Origin: Schlesneria sp. DSM 10557
GTDB taxonomy: Bacteria; Planctomycetota; Planctomycetia; Planctomycetales; Planctomycetaceae
NCBI RefSeq assembly: GCF_041860085.1
Contig: NZ_CP124747.1
Location: forward strand, 4,774,001 to 4,838,000
Length of the DNA: 64,000 nt
Direction: 5' to 3'
The notes under the pieces were generated by a model, which searched no databases, was not told where the DNA came from, and saw nothing but the letters and a program-made list of their open reading frames with translations. Positions 37,684-47,664 of the stretch are shown in pieces (the first letter of the stretch is position 1; each line of letters starts with the position of its first letter). A program made the position numbers and the translations under genes.

Positions 37684-38193
37684 ATGCCTCCTCAAGCGAT
37701 TTACAGCTTAGATAATCTGGATTTCGATAAGCCTGTCTTCACACTGGAAGACATTCGCAAAGTCAATCCACAGCGGTTTGAGATGGAGCAGTTGACGGCA
37801 ATCCTGTCAGTCGACCGCGAAGGGAACGGTCTGATCGGCTACAAGGATATCACGCCCAATGAATTTTGGGTGCGGGGCCACATGCCCGACTTCCCCTTGA
37901 TGCCTGGGGTCGTCCTGTGTGAGTGTGCCGCACAGTTGGCCGGATTCTACGCCCGGAAGTATGAACTCCTCGCAGGAGACTTCCTGGGTTTCGGCGGTAT
38001 GGAAGAAGTCCGCTTCCGCTCTCCCGTCTTCGTGGGCGATCGCCTGCTGATCATGGTAAAGATGACGAAGCTGCGACCAGGACGCCGCGCTGAATTCGCG
38101 TTTCAGGGTTTCGTGAAAGAGAAAATGGTCTTCAGCGGTGTCATGATCGGCGTCCCCATTCATCGCGATAAGCCGCAGACCGGCGACGAATAG
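37684..38193 (+). CDS. 3-hydroxyacyl-ACP dehydratase-like hotdog protein (FabZ family)
   Basis: This 169-residue protein has a hotdog fold with the FabZ/FabA active site: the catalytic His in VRGHMPDFPLMPGVVLCECA (H66), and E80, the partner acid, in LCECAAQLAG. A FabZ-like tail with FRSPVFVGDRLLIMVKMTKL follows. FabZ usually reads GHFPGxPxMPG; here HMPDFPLMPG replaces it, a diverged form common in planctomycetes. It probably dehydrates 3-hydroxyacyl-ACP in fatty acid or related synthesis, but no other fatty-acid gene is adjacent, so the canonical role is not certain. Confidence 0.88.
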   Translation: MPPQAIYSLDNLDFDKPVFTLEDIRKVNPQRFEMEQLTAILSVDREGNGLIGYKDITPNEFWVRGHMPDFPLMPGVVLCECAAQLAGFYARKYELLAGDFLGFGGMEEVRFRSPVFVGDRLLIMVKMTKLRPGRRAEFAFQGFVKEKMVFSGVMIGVPIHRDKPQTGDE

Positions 38194-38564
38194 ATCGGAC
38201 AACACCCCCCTTCAGGGTGGGTGACTGTCTGCTCGCTGCCTCACGCTGCGGACGAACCGCCTGATTTAGTAATTCTCTTGTAACTCGTTTTGGATGAATG
38301 AGTTGCAAAAGGTGGGTGGTGGGACGCGCTGCCCCTCGCACTGGCAAGGACGCTCTGTCGATTGCCTGAAGGGGGGGCTCGCCGGGCTGTTAGCTCCTTG
38401 GGGAACATGCCGATCGAATTCTGGTGACGATGTCGCATCGCGGGAAATTCGCTATCATCGTGGCCCTCGTTTGAGCTGCCGAGTTGTCCCTCTTGAGCGG
38501 ATGCTGGCAGAGTTCCCTACTTGCGCGATCGTTCACGGCGTTGCCCAAACGGGCAGCGAACACA
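38194..38564 (+). other. Intergenic, nothing firm
   Basis: This 371-bp gap contains CACCC/GGGTG pairing at ~38202-38221 just after the dehydratase stop, too weak to call a terminator. Nothing else was recognised. Confidence 0.4.
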
Positions 38565-39191
38565 ATGCCTCAGCCCGTCGTAGATTTGCACCCCTACTTT
38601 GCTCCTCTGGCCGAATTCGAAGGTCTGGTCGATTGGCCAACGATGTTCGGTAACGACCATCCCGTGGAACTCGACATCGGATGTGGTCGGGGGAAGTTTT
38701 TGCTCGATTCGAGCCTCGAACACCCGGAGACCAACTGGCTGGGGATTGAGCTCGATTTTGTCGAAGGGCGTCGGGCGGCCAAACGGCTGGCCAAGCGGGA
38801 ACTCCCCAACGCGCGAGTGATTGGCGGCGATGCAAAGCAGTTTCTGATCAATCAGGTTCGTCCGCATTCGGTCGATGCGGCTCATGTTTATTTCCCGGAT
38901 CCCTGGTGGAAGCGAAAGCACACCAAGCGTCGACTCTTTACGGATGAGTTCGCTGACCTGCTGTCGCGTGTCGTCAAGCCCGGTGGTTTCGTCCATTCCT
39001 GGACAGACGTCGGCGACTACTTCAAGGTCATCTCCGGGTTGATGAACCATCACGAGGATTTCGTGATCGATGTGCCGCCACCCGAACCGGTGGGTGGCGA
39101 TGAGATGAATTTCCTGACCAATTTCCACCGCCGGGGACGGAAATTGGGCTGCGAAATTCACCGAGGTCTCTGGAAGCGCAAGCCCCTGTAA
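38565..39191 (+). CDS. trmB: tRNA (guanine-N7-)-methyltransferase
   Basis: This 208-residue enzyme methylates G46 of tRNA. It shows the SAM motif ELDIGCGRGKF (35-45), GIELDFVEGRRAAKR, the acidic VIGGDAKQF, the family signature VYFPDPWWKRKHTKRR (108-123) and the C-terminal segment PVGGDEMNFLTNFHRRGRK. The start at 38565 is chosen because homology begins at MPQPVVDLHPYF; an upstream start at 38484 in the same frame adds 27 residues with no homology. It is convergent with the ABC ATPase gene. Confidence 0.95.
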   Translation: MPQPVVDLHPYFAPLAEFEGLVDWPTMFGNDHPVELDIGCGRGKFLLDSSLEHPETNWLGIELDFVEGRRAAKRLAKRELPNARVIGGDAKQFLINQVRPHSVDAAHVYFPDPWWKRKHTKRRLFTDEFADLLSRVVKPGGFVHSWTDVGDYFKVISGLMNHHEDFVIDVPPPEPVGGDEMNFLTNFHRRGRKLGCEIHRGLWKRKPL

Positions 39192-39296
39192 TCGTATTAC
39201 ATCGGTGACCCTATAACGTAGATCATCGACAGTCCGTGCTCAGCAGTTTCGCGGGTGAACCTGCTTCTGCGGGCACGGCCCTGTCCTGACGCCCGT

Positions 39297-40061
39297 TCAG
39301 CGAACCGTATTCGTCGCCAGTTGCGCTTCATGTTGATCGATGAGTTTGAAGAACAGCTCTTCCAGGTCCTGTTGCTGGTGCCGTTCTCGCAGTTCCTCGA
39401 CCGTCCCCAGTGCCAGAATCTTGCCGCGGTAAATGATGGCGATCCGATGGCAGAGCTTTTCGACCTCACTCATGATGTGGGTCGAGTAGATGATGCACTT
39501 GCCCTGATCACGCAGGGATTTGACTTCGTCCAGCACGTTGCGGGCGACCAGGACGTCCAGTCCCGAGGTCGGTTCATCAAAGATCAGAACCGGGGGATCA
39601 TGCACGAGCGCGCGGGCGATCGACACCTTTTGTTTCATACCGGTCGACATCTTCGAGCCGAGCATGTCACGAATCGCGTTCATCTTCAGGCGGTCGAAAA
39701 GTTTTGCGATCCGTTCCTGCAGTGACCGTTCGGGGATTCCGTACAGACGACCGAAGTACTGGACCATTTCCCAGGCGGTCATGCGGTCATAGATCCCTGT
39801 GTTGTTCGAGAGAAATCCGATCCGGGCACGAACCTCTTCGGGTGACTGAGCGACATCGTAGCCTGCCACGCGGGCTCGCCCCCGGGTGGGCTTCAGCACC
39901 GTGCTCAGGATTCGCAGACACGTGGTTTTCCCAGCCCCATTGGGACCGAGCAGTCCAAAAATTTCACCCGGCTGGACGGTAAAAGTGACATCCTCCAGCG
40001 CAGTAAAAAGTCCTGTACGCAGATCTCCGAACTGCTTGGTGAGTCCCTCAACGTTGATCAT
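39297..40061 (-). CDS. ABC transporter ATP-binding protein (NatA-like)
   Basis: This 254-residue ATPase starts [20 protein letters not shown]. It has Walker [10 protein letters not shown] (39-47), a signature STGMKQK (139-145, in place of LSGGQ, as is normal for this subfamily), Walker B VLIFDEP (158-164) and the switch His in [12 protein letters not shown]. It belongs to the NatA/CcmA-type ATPases that partner ABC-2 permeases. A suitable permease, at 43784, lies 3.7 kb away on the other strand behind a PSD1 gene, so pairing is possible but not shown. An upstream in-frame start at 40103 would add 14 residues. Confidence 0.92.
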   Translation of the reverse strand: MINVEGLTKQFGDLRTGLFTALEDVTFTVQPGEIFGLLGPNGAGKTTCLRILSTVLKPTRGRARVAGYDVAQSPEEVRARIGFLSNNTGIYDRMTAWEMVQYFGRLYGIPERSLQERIAKLFDRLKMNAIRDMLGSKMSTGMKQKVSIARALVHDPPVLIFDEPTSGLDVLVARNVLDEVKSLRDQGKCIIYSTHIMSEVEKLCHRIAIIYRGKILALGTVEELRERHQQQDLEELFFKLIDQHEAQLATNTVR

Positions 40062-40492
40062 CTCATCCACTTTGAGAATGCTCCCGACCAATGCTCGATT
40101 CAATTCGCTGCCTGAGGAAATCTGCTTCCGGTTTTCCTTGGCAACGGAAAATTCGCAGTCCGTAGGAAACCTGAGTATCGATCAGGCCGAGATTGTGTCA
40201 ACAGGGGTAGAAAAAGGATCGCGCGTAAAGAACGCCATGGACGAAGCTGGCTAGACTTCGATGGATGCCGATGGGATGATAAGTTCCCAGTTCTTCTGCA
40301 CGTTGACGGGGTGGGCTCGACGGGGTGGGCTAGGCGGGGGGCTACCGAGGCCTCCCGCCGTTACGTCTCCTCTCCGGTGGAATGACGATGAACGGGTGCA
40401 GGCGGTTGGCTGCTGTATTCGTCATGGCACTTCATGACCTCACATGCGAGGGGCTCGGCTTGAGACGACTTTTCCCAGAGGCGCAATGTCAA
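40062..40492. other. Divergent intergenic region with short tandem repeat
   Basis: This 431-bp gap lies between the ABC ATPase (minus) and PSD1 (plus) genes. It contains two tandem copies of GACGGGGTGGGCT(C/A) at 40305-40332. Nothing else was recognised. Confidence 0.55.
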
Positions 40493-43400
40493 ATGTCGAT
40501 TCAAAGTCCAATTTCGATTCCTCGTTTACCGGCGACGACGACTGTAATCTGCATGGTGACCGCAGTGCTTCTCTCCTGCAGAGGACTCTTGCAGGCTGAA
40601 GAGCGAGTCGAATTTAACCGTGATATTCGACCGATCCTGTCAGACAATTGCTTCGCGTGCCACGGCCCCGATGAAAAAACACGGTACAGCGGTCTTCGCC
40701 TGGATCTTTCGGAACCCGCCCGTGCGGAACTCGAATCGGGCAAGACAGCAATCGTGCCGGGACGGGTGGACGAGAGCGAAATGATCCGTCGGATTCTGGC
40801 GGACGATCCCAATGAAAGAATGCCACCAGCAGACAGCGGCAAGTCGCTCACACCGCGACAGATTGAGCTGCTTCGTCAGTGGGTTGCCCAGGGGGCAGAG
40901 TATCAGCGGCACTGGTCGTTTGTCACACCGCGACGTCCTCGTGTTCCAGCGATCTCCAGTGAATGGGCACGGGGGCCGATCGACACCCTGGTGGAAGATC
41001 GACTGCGGTGCGAGGAACTATTCCCTTCGGAAGCGGCTGACAAAGAACGGATCATTCGCCGAGTTACGCTCGATCTGACCGGGACACCACCGACCATCGC
41101 CGAGGTCGATGATTTCCTGGCGGATACTTCACCTGACGCCTACGAGAAACTGGTAGATCGATTGCTGGCGTCACCCCGCTACGGAGAGCGGATGACGCTG
41201 GAGTGGCTCGACGCCGCCCGTTACGCGGATACCCACGGATTTAACAACGACACCACCCGCTATATGTGGCGATGGCGAGACTGGACGATTGAAGCCTTCA
41301 ATTCGGGGATGCCGTTCGATCGCTTCGTGACGGACCAGCTCGCGGGGGATCTGGTTCCGAATCCGACGCTGGATCAGCGGATCGCGACCGGATTCAATCG
41401 AAATCACGTCATCAATTCCGAAGGGGGAATCATCCCTGAGGAATACCGGGTCGAGTACGTCGCGGACCGCGTTCATACGACCTCCACGATCTTTCTCGGC
41501 CTGTCGCTGGGGTGTGCCCGCTGCCACGATCACAAATTTGATCCTCTTACACAGCGCGAGTATTACCAGTTCTTTGCCTTCTTCAATCAATTGAATGAGC
41601 AGGGAGAGGCGGGGCGGGTCGGCAATGCGGAACCCATGATCAAGGCACCCACGCGGGATCAGGTTCAGCAGCTTGATCTGATGACGCAGAGACTTGCGAC
41701 GATGAGTCGATCAATTGACGAGCAGTTGGCCGAAGCCAGCAGAACCATCACGGAATGGGAACCTCGATTGAGAGAGGTCGCGAATTCGACCTCGCAGCAG
41801 GCCCAGCCTCTGTTGCGCTGGACCTTTGACGAGACTGCCGGCAACGAGGTGACCGAGTACCGCGATTCCCTGCGTAAAGGACAAGTGGTGGGGAACCCCG
41901 CCTGGACAGCAGGCAAGCTCAACGGAGCGATCAAGCTGGACGGCAACACCTACGTCGAAGCGGGCGACTTTGCTTCGTTCGAGCGAACGGACAAGTTCTC
42001 GTATGGGGCGTGGATTAACGTTGAAAATAAAGAGGCCGCAGCCGTCATTGCCCGGATGGATGATGCGGATGCGTTTCGGGGCTTCGATCTCCTTCTGGGG
42101 GGTGGGAAACTGACGGCTCATCTGGTCCATCGCTGGCCGGACGAAGCTTTGCATGTTGTTTCCAAGGCAGAGATCCCCGTCAATCAGTGGACCCATGTGT
42201 TCGCGACCTATGACGGATCATCAAAGGCCGAGGGCTTCAAACTGTATATCAACGGTCAGCGGCAGGAAGTGGAAATCACCCATAACCTGCTGACGGCGAC
42301 GACGAAGACCGAAAAGCCCCTGCGAATCGGTCGGCGTAACCCCGGGGCTCCGTTCAAAGGGCTGATTGATGACGTCCGGATCTATGATCGGGAACTGACG
42401 TCACAGGAAGTGCTGGAAGTGGCAGAAGCGGACATCCTTCCTGATCTGCTCGCCATCAGTGCAGACCAACGGACGCCCGAACAGACCCAGACGATCGTGA
42501 AGACCTACCTGAAGCGTTTCAATCCTGCGTTCCTGTCTCTGACCGAACAGCATGCCGAACTAGATAAACGGCGAAGCGAGTTCGAGAAGTCCCTTCCGTC
42601 AGCCATGGTCATGCAGGAAATGCCTGAACCGCGAAAGACGTTCCTGCTTGGACGTGGTCAGTACGACGCGCCGGAAGAAGAAGTTCAGCCCGACGTACCC
42701 GCCAGTCTTCCCCCCTTCCCCGCAGGTGCTCCACGAAATCGGTTAGGACTCGCTCAATGGCTGCTCAGCGCTGATCACCCGCTGACAGCGCGAGTTGCGG
42801 TCAATCGGGCGTGGATGACGTTTTTTGGGGACGGATTGGTGGAAACGGTCGAGGACTTTGGGTCGCAGGGGCAGTGGCCCAGCCATCTGGACCTGCTCAA
42901 CTGGCTGGCCGTCGAATACCAGCAGGGCAACGGCAGCGATGCCAGCTCCGGCCTCGAGCCACGTCGCTGGGATACCAAGGCTCTGCATCGGCAGATTGTG
43001 ACGTCTGCAACTTACCGCCAATCGTCTCGTGTCTCACGCGAACTGCTCGAACGGGATCCGTCGAACAAACTGCTGGCCCGAGGACCGCGGCACCGGCTTC
43101 AGGCTGAACTGATTCGGGATAACGCACTGGCCCTGGCGGGTTTGTTAAGTGATCGCAGCGGAGGCCCCAGTGTCTCACCCTATCAGCCGGCGGGGCTGTG
43201 GGATGATGTGGCGGTGGGGGCCGACTACGAAGGAACCGTCTACAAGCAGGACAAGGGAGAGGGGTTGTACCGAAGGAGTATGTACACTTTCTGGAAACGA
43301 ACCTGTCCTCCACCGGGGTTAAACACCTTTGATGCCCCGGAACGTGAAGTCTGCACCGCTCGTCGTTCTCGCACGAATACTCCACTACAGGCCCTGGTCC

Positions 43401-43726
43401 TCTTGAACGATCCCACGTACCTGGAAGCCGCGCGCAAGCTGGCGGAGCGAGCGATCACAGCCGGAGGTACGACGGATGAACAGCGAATGGAATTCGCATT
43501 CCGGCTGGCCATGTCGCGCAAAGCGACCCCTGCAGAAATCAAGGTTCTATTGAAATCGTTGCAGCAGCGACGTCAACACTATCGGCAGGATGCTGCCGGG
43601 GCGAAAGAATTCCTTTCCGTGGGTGAGTCGTCACGAGAAGCTTCTGTCGAGGACAGCGAACTTGCGGCGTGGGCTTCGGTGATGAGTTTAATTCTCAATC
43701 TGGATGAAGCGATCACCAAAGGGTAG
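40493..43726 (+). CDS. PSD1 / planctomycete cytochrome C protein with LamG insert (DUF1549, DUF1553)
   Basis: This 1,077-residue exported protein is a paralogue of the one at 27161. It starts [20 protein letters not shown] with a hydrophobic signal to ~35. Then come the cytochrome C domain (CFACH at 53-57, [14 protein letters not shown]), DUF1549 ([40 protein letters not shown]), a LamG module ([45 protein letters not shown]) and DUF1553 ([52 protein letters not shown]). A coiled segment (~400-435) precedes the LamG. The start could be up to 37 codons further upstream. No DUF1501 gene follows; an ABC permease does. Confidence 0.92.
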   Translation: MSIQSPISIPRLPATTTVICMVTAVLLSCRGLLQAEERVEFNRDIRPILSDNCFACHGPDEKTRYSGLRLDLSEPARAELESGKTAIVPGRVDESEMIRRILADDPNERMPPADSGKSLTPRQIELLRQWVAQGAEYQRHWSFVTPRRPRVPAISSEWARGPIDTLVEDRLRCEELFPSEAADKERIIRRVTLDLTGTPPTIAEVDDFLADTSPDAYEKLVDRLLASPRYGERMTLEWLDAARYADTHGFNNDTTRYMWRWRDWTIEAFNSGMPFDRFVTDQLAGDLVPNPTLDQRIATGFNRNHVINSEGGIIPEEYRVEYVADRVHTTSTIFLGLSLGCARCHDHKFDPLTQREYYQFFAFFNQLNEQGEAGRVGNAEPMIKAPTRDQVQQLDLMTQRLATMSRSIDEQLAEASRTITEWEPRLREVANSTSQQAQPLLRWTFDETAGNEVTEYRDSLRKGQVVGNPAWTAGKLNGAIKLDGNTYVEAGDFASFERTDKFSYGAWINVENKEAAAVIARMDDADAFRGFDLLLGGGKLTAHLVHRWPDEALHVVSKAEIPVNQWTHVFATYDGSSKAEGFKLYINGQRQEVEITHNLLTATTKTEKPLRIGRRNPGAPFKGLIDDVRIYDRELTSQEVLEVAEADILPDLLAISADQRTPEQTQTIVKTYLKRFNPAFLSLTEQHAELDKRRSEFEKSLPSAMVMQEMPEPRKTFLLGRGQYDAPEEEVQPDVPASLPPFPAGAPRNRLGLAQWLLSADHPLTARVAVNRAWMTFFGDGLVETVEDFGSQGQWPSHLDLLNWLAVEYQQGNGSDASSGLEPRRWDTKALHRQIVTSATYRQSSRVSRELLERDPSNKLLARGPRHRLQAELIRDNALALAGLLSDRSGGPSVSPYQPAGLWDDVAVGADYEGTVYKQDKGEGLYRRSMYTFWKRTCPPPGLNTFDAPEREVCTARRSRTNTPLQALVLLNDPTYLEAARKLAERAITAGGTTDEQRMEFAFRLAMSRKATPAEIKVLLKSLQQRRQHYRQDAAGAKEFLSVGESSREASVEDSELAAWASVMSLILNLDEAITKG

Positions 43727-43783
43727 GTGCACGTGACGCGGTCCTTGTTGGAAGATCAACAACCTGAATGAGTGCTGGAAAAC

Positions 43784-45349
43784 ATGCTACGTAACATCTT
43801 TGCACTGTTCTTCCGCTCGCTTCGTAGCGACAGCCGCTCGCTCTGGGTGCATCTATCGTGGTTGTTTCTGCTGCTGGTGATCTACCTGGCGCTGTTAGCG
43901 GCACAGGAGCAGAGTCGCTACACCGGGGCGCCAGGCCTCGAGTTCTTTCGGATCGTGATTTACCTGGACCTGGCGTTCGTGACGATGCTGGGGGTCAGCT
44001 TTTTTTCCAGTGCAATCTCGGAAGAAAAGGAAGAAGATACCCTGGGGCTGATGACCATGGCGGGTATCAGTCCGTTAGGGCTGTTGCTGGGGAAGTCGAC
44101 GACACGTCTGTTTCAGGTTTTCCTGCTTTTGGCGGTGCAGTATCCGTTTACCCTGCTGGCGATCACGCTGGGGGGGCTGATGCCCGATCAGATCTATGCG
44201 GCGTACGCCGCGCTGCTGGCCTACACCGCGCTGCTCGCCAATATCGGGTTACTCTGCTCGGTTCTGGCCCGCCGCAGTCGGGACGCCGCTGGTCTGACGA
44301 TGCTCTGGCTGGTCGGGTATATCTTCGGTCCACTCTTTGCGCTGGCCGGGTATTCGGCCATCACAACCACCGGTGATCCTTTCTGGGTTCCCTGGGCTCC
44401 AGTTCTCAGTCCCATTCTGCAGTTGATCTCGAAAACCAGCGTGTTTACGGAACTGTATGAAGTGACGGAGACGGGATATCCGCTTCAATGGACCCCCCAG
44501 GTGATTTCAAATCTGGCAGGCGCCGTCGCCCTGTTCGTTCTGGCCAGAATCCTCTTCCCGTTTGTGTCTCATGACATGTCGCAGGAATCGACCCATCGAA
44601 TGATGGTTCCAAAAGGAGCCGGGCGTTTTCGGGTTCTTGGTACAGGTCGAGCCTGGGGGCAGGCCCTCACCTGGAAGGATTTTCACTTTATTGCGGGCGG
44701 CTGGGCGGGAATCTTGATCCGCTGCTGCTTGTATGTTGGTCTGTACTTTCTTGCCGTGGCGGCTTCTTACCCCTGGGATCAGCCTGTGGGGGGGCGGCAT
44801 CTCCGGTGGGAGGACGTCACCTTCGGCTACGAATTGTTTGTTGTGCCGTTGTTTATTGCCGATTGCGCCATGTGCGCGTCGCGTATCTTTCATGACGAAA
44901 TTCGCCATCAGACACTCCCCTCGCTGCTGATGCTGCCACGCAATATTAACGATGTGGTCTATTCGAAGATCTGGGGATGTCTCTTCGGTCTGTTTCCCGG
45001 GGCCATCGCAGTCGTCGCCTCGTTTTTGGTCATGCAGGGTGGTCGACGCAGTCTGTACGAGGGGATTGATGAGCCTGTCGCGTGGTGGATGGGTTTGAAC
45101 TTGATCCTGCTCGTGCATCTCTGTCTGGTAATTTCGTTGTATCTGCGGTGGGGCGTCATTGCGACTGCTGCCGCGTTGACGTTTGGTTCGATGATGTTGA
45201 CCACGATCTTTGCAGACATGTTCCTGCGGCCGATCAGCAGTGGTCGACCCGACGACTACTTCGTTATTCTGATATTCCCCGTGGTGCTGGCCATCGTCGG
45301 TTGCCATGTGGCTATTTTGTTGCGATTGCCCGCACTGGGCGAGAAATAG
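43784..45349 (+). CDS. ABC-2 type transporter permease
   Basis: This 521-residue membrane protein has about twelve helices in two blocks. The first block shows LSWLFLLLVIYLALLAAQEQ, VTMLGVSFFSSAISEEKEED (the conserved E-rich turn before TLGLMTMAGISPLGLLLGK) and LLANIGLLCSVLARRSRDAA, all typical of ABC-2 permeases. The second block repeats a similar pattern (ADCAMCASRIFHDEIRHQTL PSLLMLPRNINDVVYSK). It exports an unknown substrate with an ATPase, possibly the one at 39297. A GTG four codons upstream (43772) is an alternative start. It begins 57 bases after the PSD1 stop and may share its transcript. Confidence 0.87.
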   Translation: MLRNIFALFFRSLRSDSRSLWVHLSWLFLLLVIYLALLAAQEQSRYTGAPGLEFFRIVIYLDLAFVTMLGVSFFSSAISEEKEEDTLGLMTMAGISPLGLLLGKSTTRLFQVFLLLAVQYPFTLLAITLGGLMPDQIYAAYAALLAYTALLANIGLLCSVLARRSRDAAGLTMLWLVGYIFGPLFALAGYSAITTTGDPFWVPWAPVLSPILQLISKTSVFTELYEVTETGYPLQWTPQVISNLAGAVALFVLARILFPFVSHDMSQESTHRMMVPKGAGRFRVLGTGRAWGQALTWKDFHFIAGGWAGILIRCCLYVGLYFLAVAASYPWDQPVGGRHLRWEDVTFGYELFVVPLFIADCAMCASRIFHDEIRHQTLPSLLMLPRNINDVVYSKIWGCLFGLFPGAIAVVASFLVMQGGRRSLYEGIDEPVAWWMGLNLILLVHLCLVISLYLRWGVIATAAALTFGSMMLTTIFADMFLRPISSGRPDDYFVILIFPVVLAIVGCHVAILLRLPALGEK

Positions 45350-45416
45350 TGATGAATCGAACCGAAAGTGACTCAGCGTTGCCGGCGATCGGTCTTCACC
45401 GAAAGGACCAACACTG

Positions 45417-46109
45417 ATGTCCCGCCCAGGAACGCGTCAGTCCAAAGAGACACGTGCCGACGAAGTCACTGATGACCAGTTGATGTATCAGCTTCAGGGA
45501 GGGGACCGTCACGCGTTCGACGAGCTGGTCCGTCGTTATCAGAACCCTCTGGCGGGATTCTTCTTTCGGCATTTACGCGACTGGCAACTGGCCGAGGATT
45601 TGACGCAGGAAACCCTGATTCGGGTCCACTCGACGGCGTGGGATTACCTGCCCCGAGGTTGTTTCAAAGGTTGGATGTTCCGGATCGCCCGCAATTTGAT
45701 GATCGACAGCACCCGGCGGCGATCTCACGACGCTCTGGTGAACGCGTCTCGTACACAGCGGCCCCGCGATGACGAGGATGACATTCTCGAACGGCTGGCG
45801 GGCGATTTTGTCCTGCCCGAAGACAAAGCGGATCAGAACGAGTTCGCTCAGATCGTCGGAGACCTGCTGCAGAAAATTCCCGAGGAACAGCGGCTGACAT
45901 TCATGATGCATCACTTTTCGGGGCTTAGCCTTCCAGAAGTGGCTGACGCCATGGAAGCAAATTTACCGACAACCAAGAGTCGACTTCGCCTGGCCCGCGA
46001 AAAATTGCGTGAGCTTCTGGCTGAGAGGGGAATTCTTAATCCGGCTGATCTCGAAACGCGTAATGGAGATCGCGACGTCGAGGTTCCGCAGAACCTGCTT
46101 GAGAAATGA
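45417..46109 (+). CDS. ECF-type RNA polymerase sigma factor
   Basis: This 230-residue sigma-70-family factor has region 2 at ~30-100 (GGDRHAFDELVRRYQNPLAG, AEDLTQETLIRVHSTAWDYL, GWMFRIARNLMIDSTRRR) and region 4 at ~155-205 (EEQRLTFMMHHFSGLSLPEV, TTKSRLRLAREKLRELL). A 45-residue charged linker separates them and a ~25-residue tail follows. It lacks regions 1 and 3, hence ECF type. No anti-sigma gene is adjacent; the next gene is PspA-like, 140 bases on. The ATG has AAAGGA at good spacing. Target genes are unknown; an envelope-stress role is inferred from neighbours. Confidence 0.93.
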   Translation: MSRPGTRQSKETRADEVTDDQLMYQLQGGDRHAFDELVRRYQNPLAGFFFRHLRDWQLAEDLTQETLIRVHSTAWDYLPRGCFKGWMFRIARNLMIDSTRRRSHDALVNASRTQRPRDDEDDILERLAGDFVLPEDKADQNEFAQIVGDLLQKIPEEQRLTFMMHHFSGLSLPEVADAMEANLPTTKSRLRLAREKLRELLAERGILNPADLETRNGDRDVEVPQNLLEK

Positions 46110-46249
46110 GGATGCAGACCAGAATTTCAAATCCGTATCGATAAAAATGAGAAGTCATGCTGATCCAGCGTGCGACGAATTGCGTTAGGCCCAGGATGAT
46201 CCCATTCGAACAAGTGGCCGGTAATCCGGCTGTGGAGTAGAGATACAAG

Positions 46250-46798
46250 ATGAGTTATTTCAGCCGTCTGACCGACATTGTCACGTGTAATCTCTCACAC
46301 TTGCTTGCAGAAGCTGCGGACCCTGCAGCAGCGATTGTCGAGATTATTAAAGAAATGGAGGAAGGACTCACCGGGGCTCAACGCAGCGTCCGGACGGCTC
46401 GGGCTTCGGAAGAGAGCTTGCGGCAAGAGATTGACGCACATCGTGTTCAGGTCGAAATGTGGACGGCCAAGGCCAGAGAGCACCTGCAGTCGGGTGCGGA
46501 AGCGGATGCTCGCCAGTCGCTGCTGCGTAAACGCGAAGTCGAAGACCTTATCGCCGGTTTGGCGCAACAGCACGAAGCCGCCATCAAGTACTCTGAGCAC
46601 CTCGCTACCATGCAGCGTGCACTGGAAGCCCGGCTGGCAGACGCTCTGCGACGCCGCGATGAGATGGGAGTCGATCGATCGGATTCCGAGACAAATGTCC
46701 CGCGGTACCTCAGGGTCCCCACTGCCCCTGATGTCAGTGACCTGCATCGGGAAATTGATGATGAGCTCGAAGTATTGCGAAAGCAGATCAGCGGTTGA
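46250..46798 (+). CDS. PspA/IM30-family protein
   Basis: This 182-residue, almost wholly helical coiled-coil protein starts MSYFSRLTDIVTCNLSHLLA and continues AADPAAAIVEIIKEMEEGLT, matching the PspA/Vipp1 amphipathic-helix start. It has long heptad stretches from ~25 to ~130, and ends PDVSDLHREIDDELEVLRKQ. It is shorter than E. coli PspA (~222), lacking part of helices 4-5. Family members bind damaged membranes and form ESCRT-III-like oligomers. The ECF sigma gene upstream and the permease suggest an envelope-stress response. The start has GGAGTAGAG upstream. Confidence 0.85.
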   Translation: MSYFSRLTDIVTCNLSHLLAEAADPAAAIVEIIKEMEEGLTGAQRSVRTARASEESLRQEIDAHRVQVEMWTAKAREHLQSGAEADARQSLLRKREVEDLIAGLAQQHEAAIKYSEHLATMQRALEARLADALRRRDEMGVDRSDSETNVPRYLRVPTAPDVSDLHREIDDELEVLRKQISG

Positions 46799-46876
46799 TT
46801 GATCGCGATCGGAATGAACTGCTGCAGGCTGGTCTGGCCAGGGGGGCCCGGCGATCTATCCACGACGCCGGGTGGT

Positions 46877-47260
46877 TCACACGGATTCGGCCTGGGGGTC
46901 GGCGGCGGGTTCGTAGAAGGATTGTCGTGCGAATTCCAGGTCGCCGTAAATGTCGAGGAGCTTGTCTAGGCGGACAAGACGCAATATCTGCATCACCGTC
47001 CCTTGGATGGCTGCCAGCTTTACAGTCCCTCCTTTTCTTGCCAGTCGCGCTTTAAGTGCGACCAATGCTCCGATTCCCACGCTGGAAATAAAGCCCATGT
47101 AGCGGCAATCAATAATGAATTTGGTGAAGCCGGCATCGAGATGGGTCTGGAGCTGACGCTCAAATTCCGGGGTTGAAATGGAATCCAGGTCTCCGCGCAA
47201 GACGATGGCCAGGATGTCACCATCGATGATCTCGGACTGGAAAGAAACATCGGAGCCCAT
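46877..47260 (-). CDS. STAS-domain protein (anti-sigma factor antagonist-like)
   Basis: This 127-residue single-domain STAS protein contains LAIVLRGDLDSISTPEFERQ, the phosphorylation-site loop KFIIDCRYMGFISSVGIGAL (S59/S60) and VKLAAIQGTVMQILRLVRLD. Such proteins bind anti-sigma kinases and are switched by Ser phosphorylation. No kinase or phosphatase gene is adjacent. The start is the ATG at 47260 with a GGGTGG site; the GTG three codons upstream (47269) is an alternative. It is convergent with the PspA-like gene. Confidence 0.9.
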   Translation of the reverse strand: MGSDVSFQSEIIDGDILAIVLRGDLDSISTPEFERQLQTHLDAGFTKFIIDCRYMGFISSVGIGALVALKARLARKGGTVKLAAIQGTVMQILRLVRLDKLLDIYGDLEFARQSFYEPAADPQAESV

Positions 47261-47664
47261 GATTGCCACCCGCTCGAGTGAATCCGCGATTTGACGAACG
47301 TTACGCTGGCCGCCATTAGGCCGTCGTGCTCAAGAGATTGCAACTAAAAACAGGCTGGCACTCGTCAGAACCACCTTCTCTGCGTCTAATAATCCGGTAA
47401 GCATCGATCGCCCCGACGGGGGTCGCATCGGGTGAATACCCATCCGACGGGTAGAGACTGTGGCCTGGCCCAGAGCAGGATTGCGTCCCTCCCCTGTGGG
47501 TCAGACTGTCGGTCAGACTGTCGGTGAGACTGCCGATCCCCACGCTGTCGATGGTATCCTGCCATCTTTCGGCTGCTCCCGATTCGTCAGCGCATCATCT
47601 GACCGGTCCAACCTGACGCAATCGCTGCTCGTTTCGAACAATTCCCGTCTCTAAGGGGCATTTC
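47261..47664. other. Divergent intergenic region with 12-bp tandem repeats
   Basis: This 404-bp gap lies between the STAS (minus) and radical SAM (plus) genes. It holds the 12-bp repeats at 47499-47534. No gene is supported. Confidence 0.55.
47499..47534 (+). repeat. Three 12-bp tandem repeats (GGTCAGACTGTC)
   Basis: Two perfect copies at 47499-47510 and 47511-47522 are followed by a third with two changes (47523-47534). They lie ~130 bases upstream of the radical SAM start and may be iterated binding sites. Confidence 0.6.
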
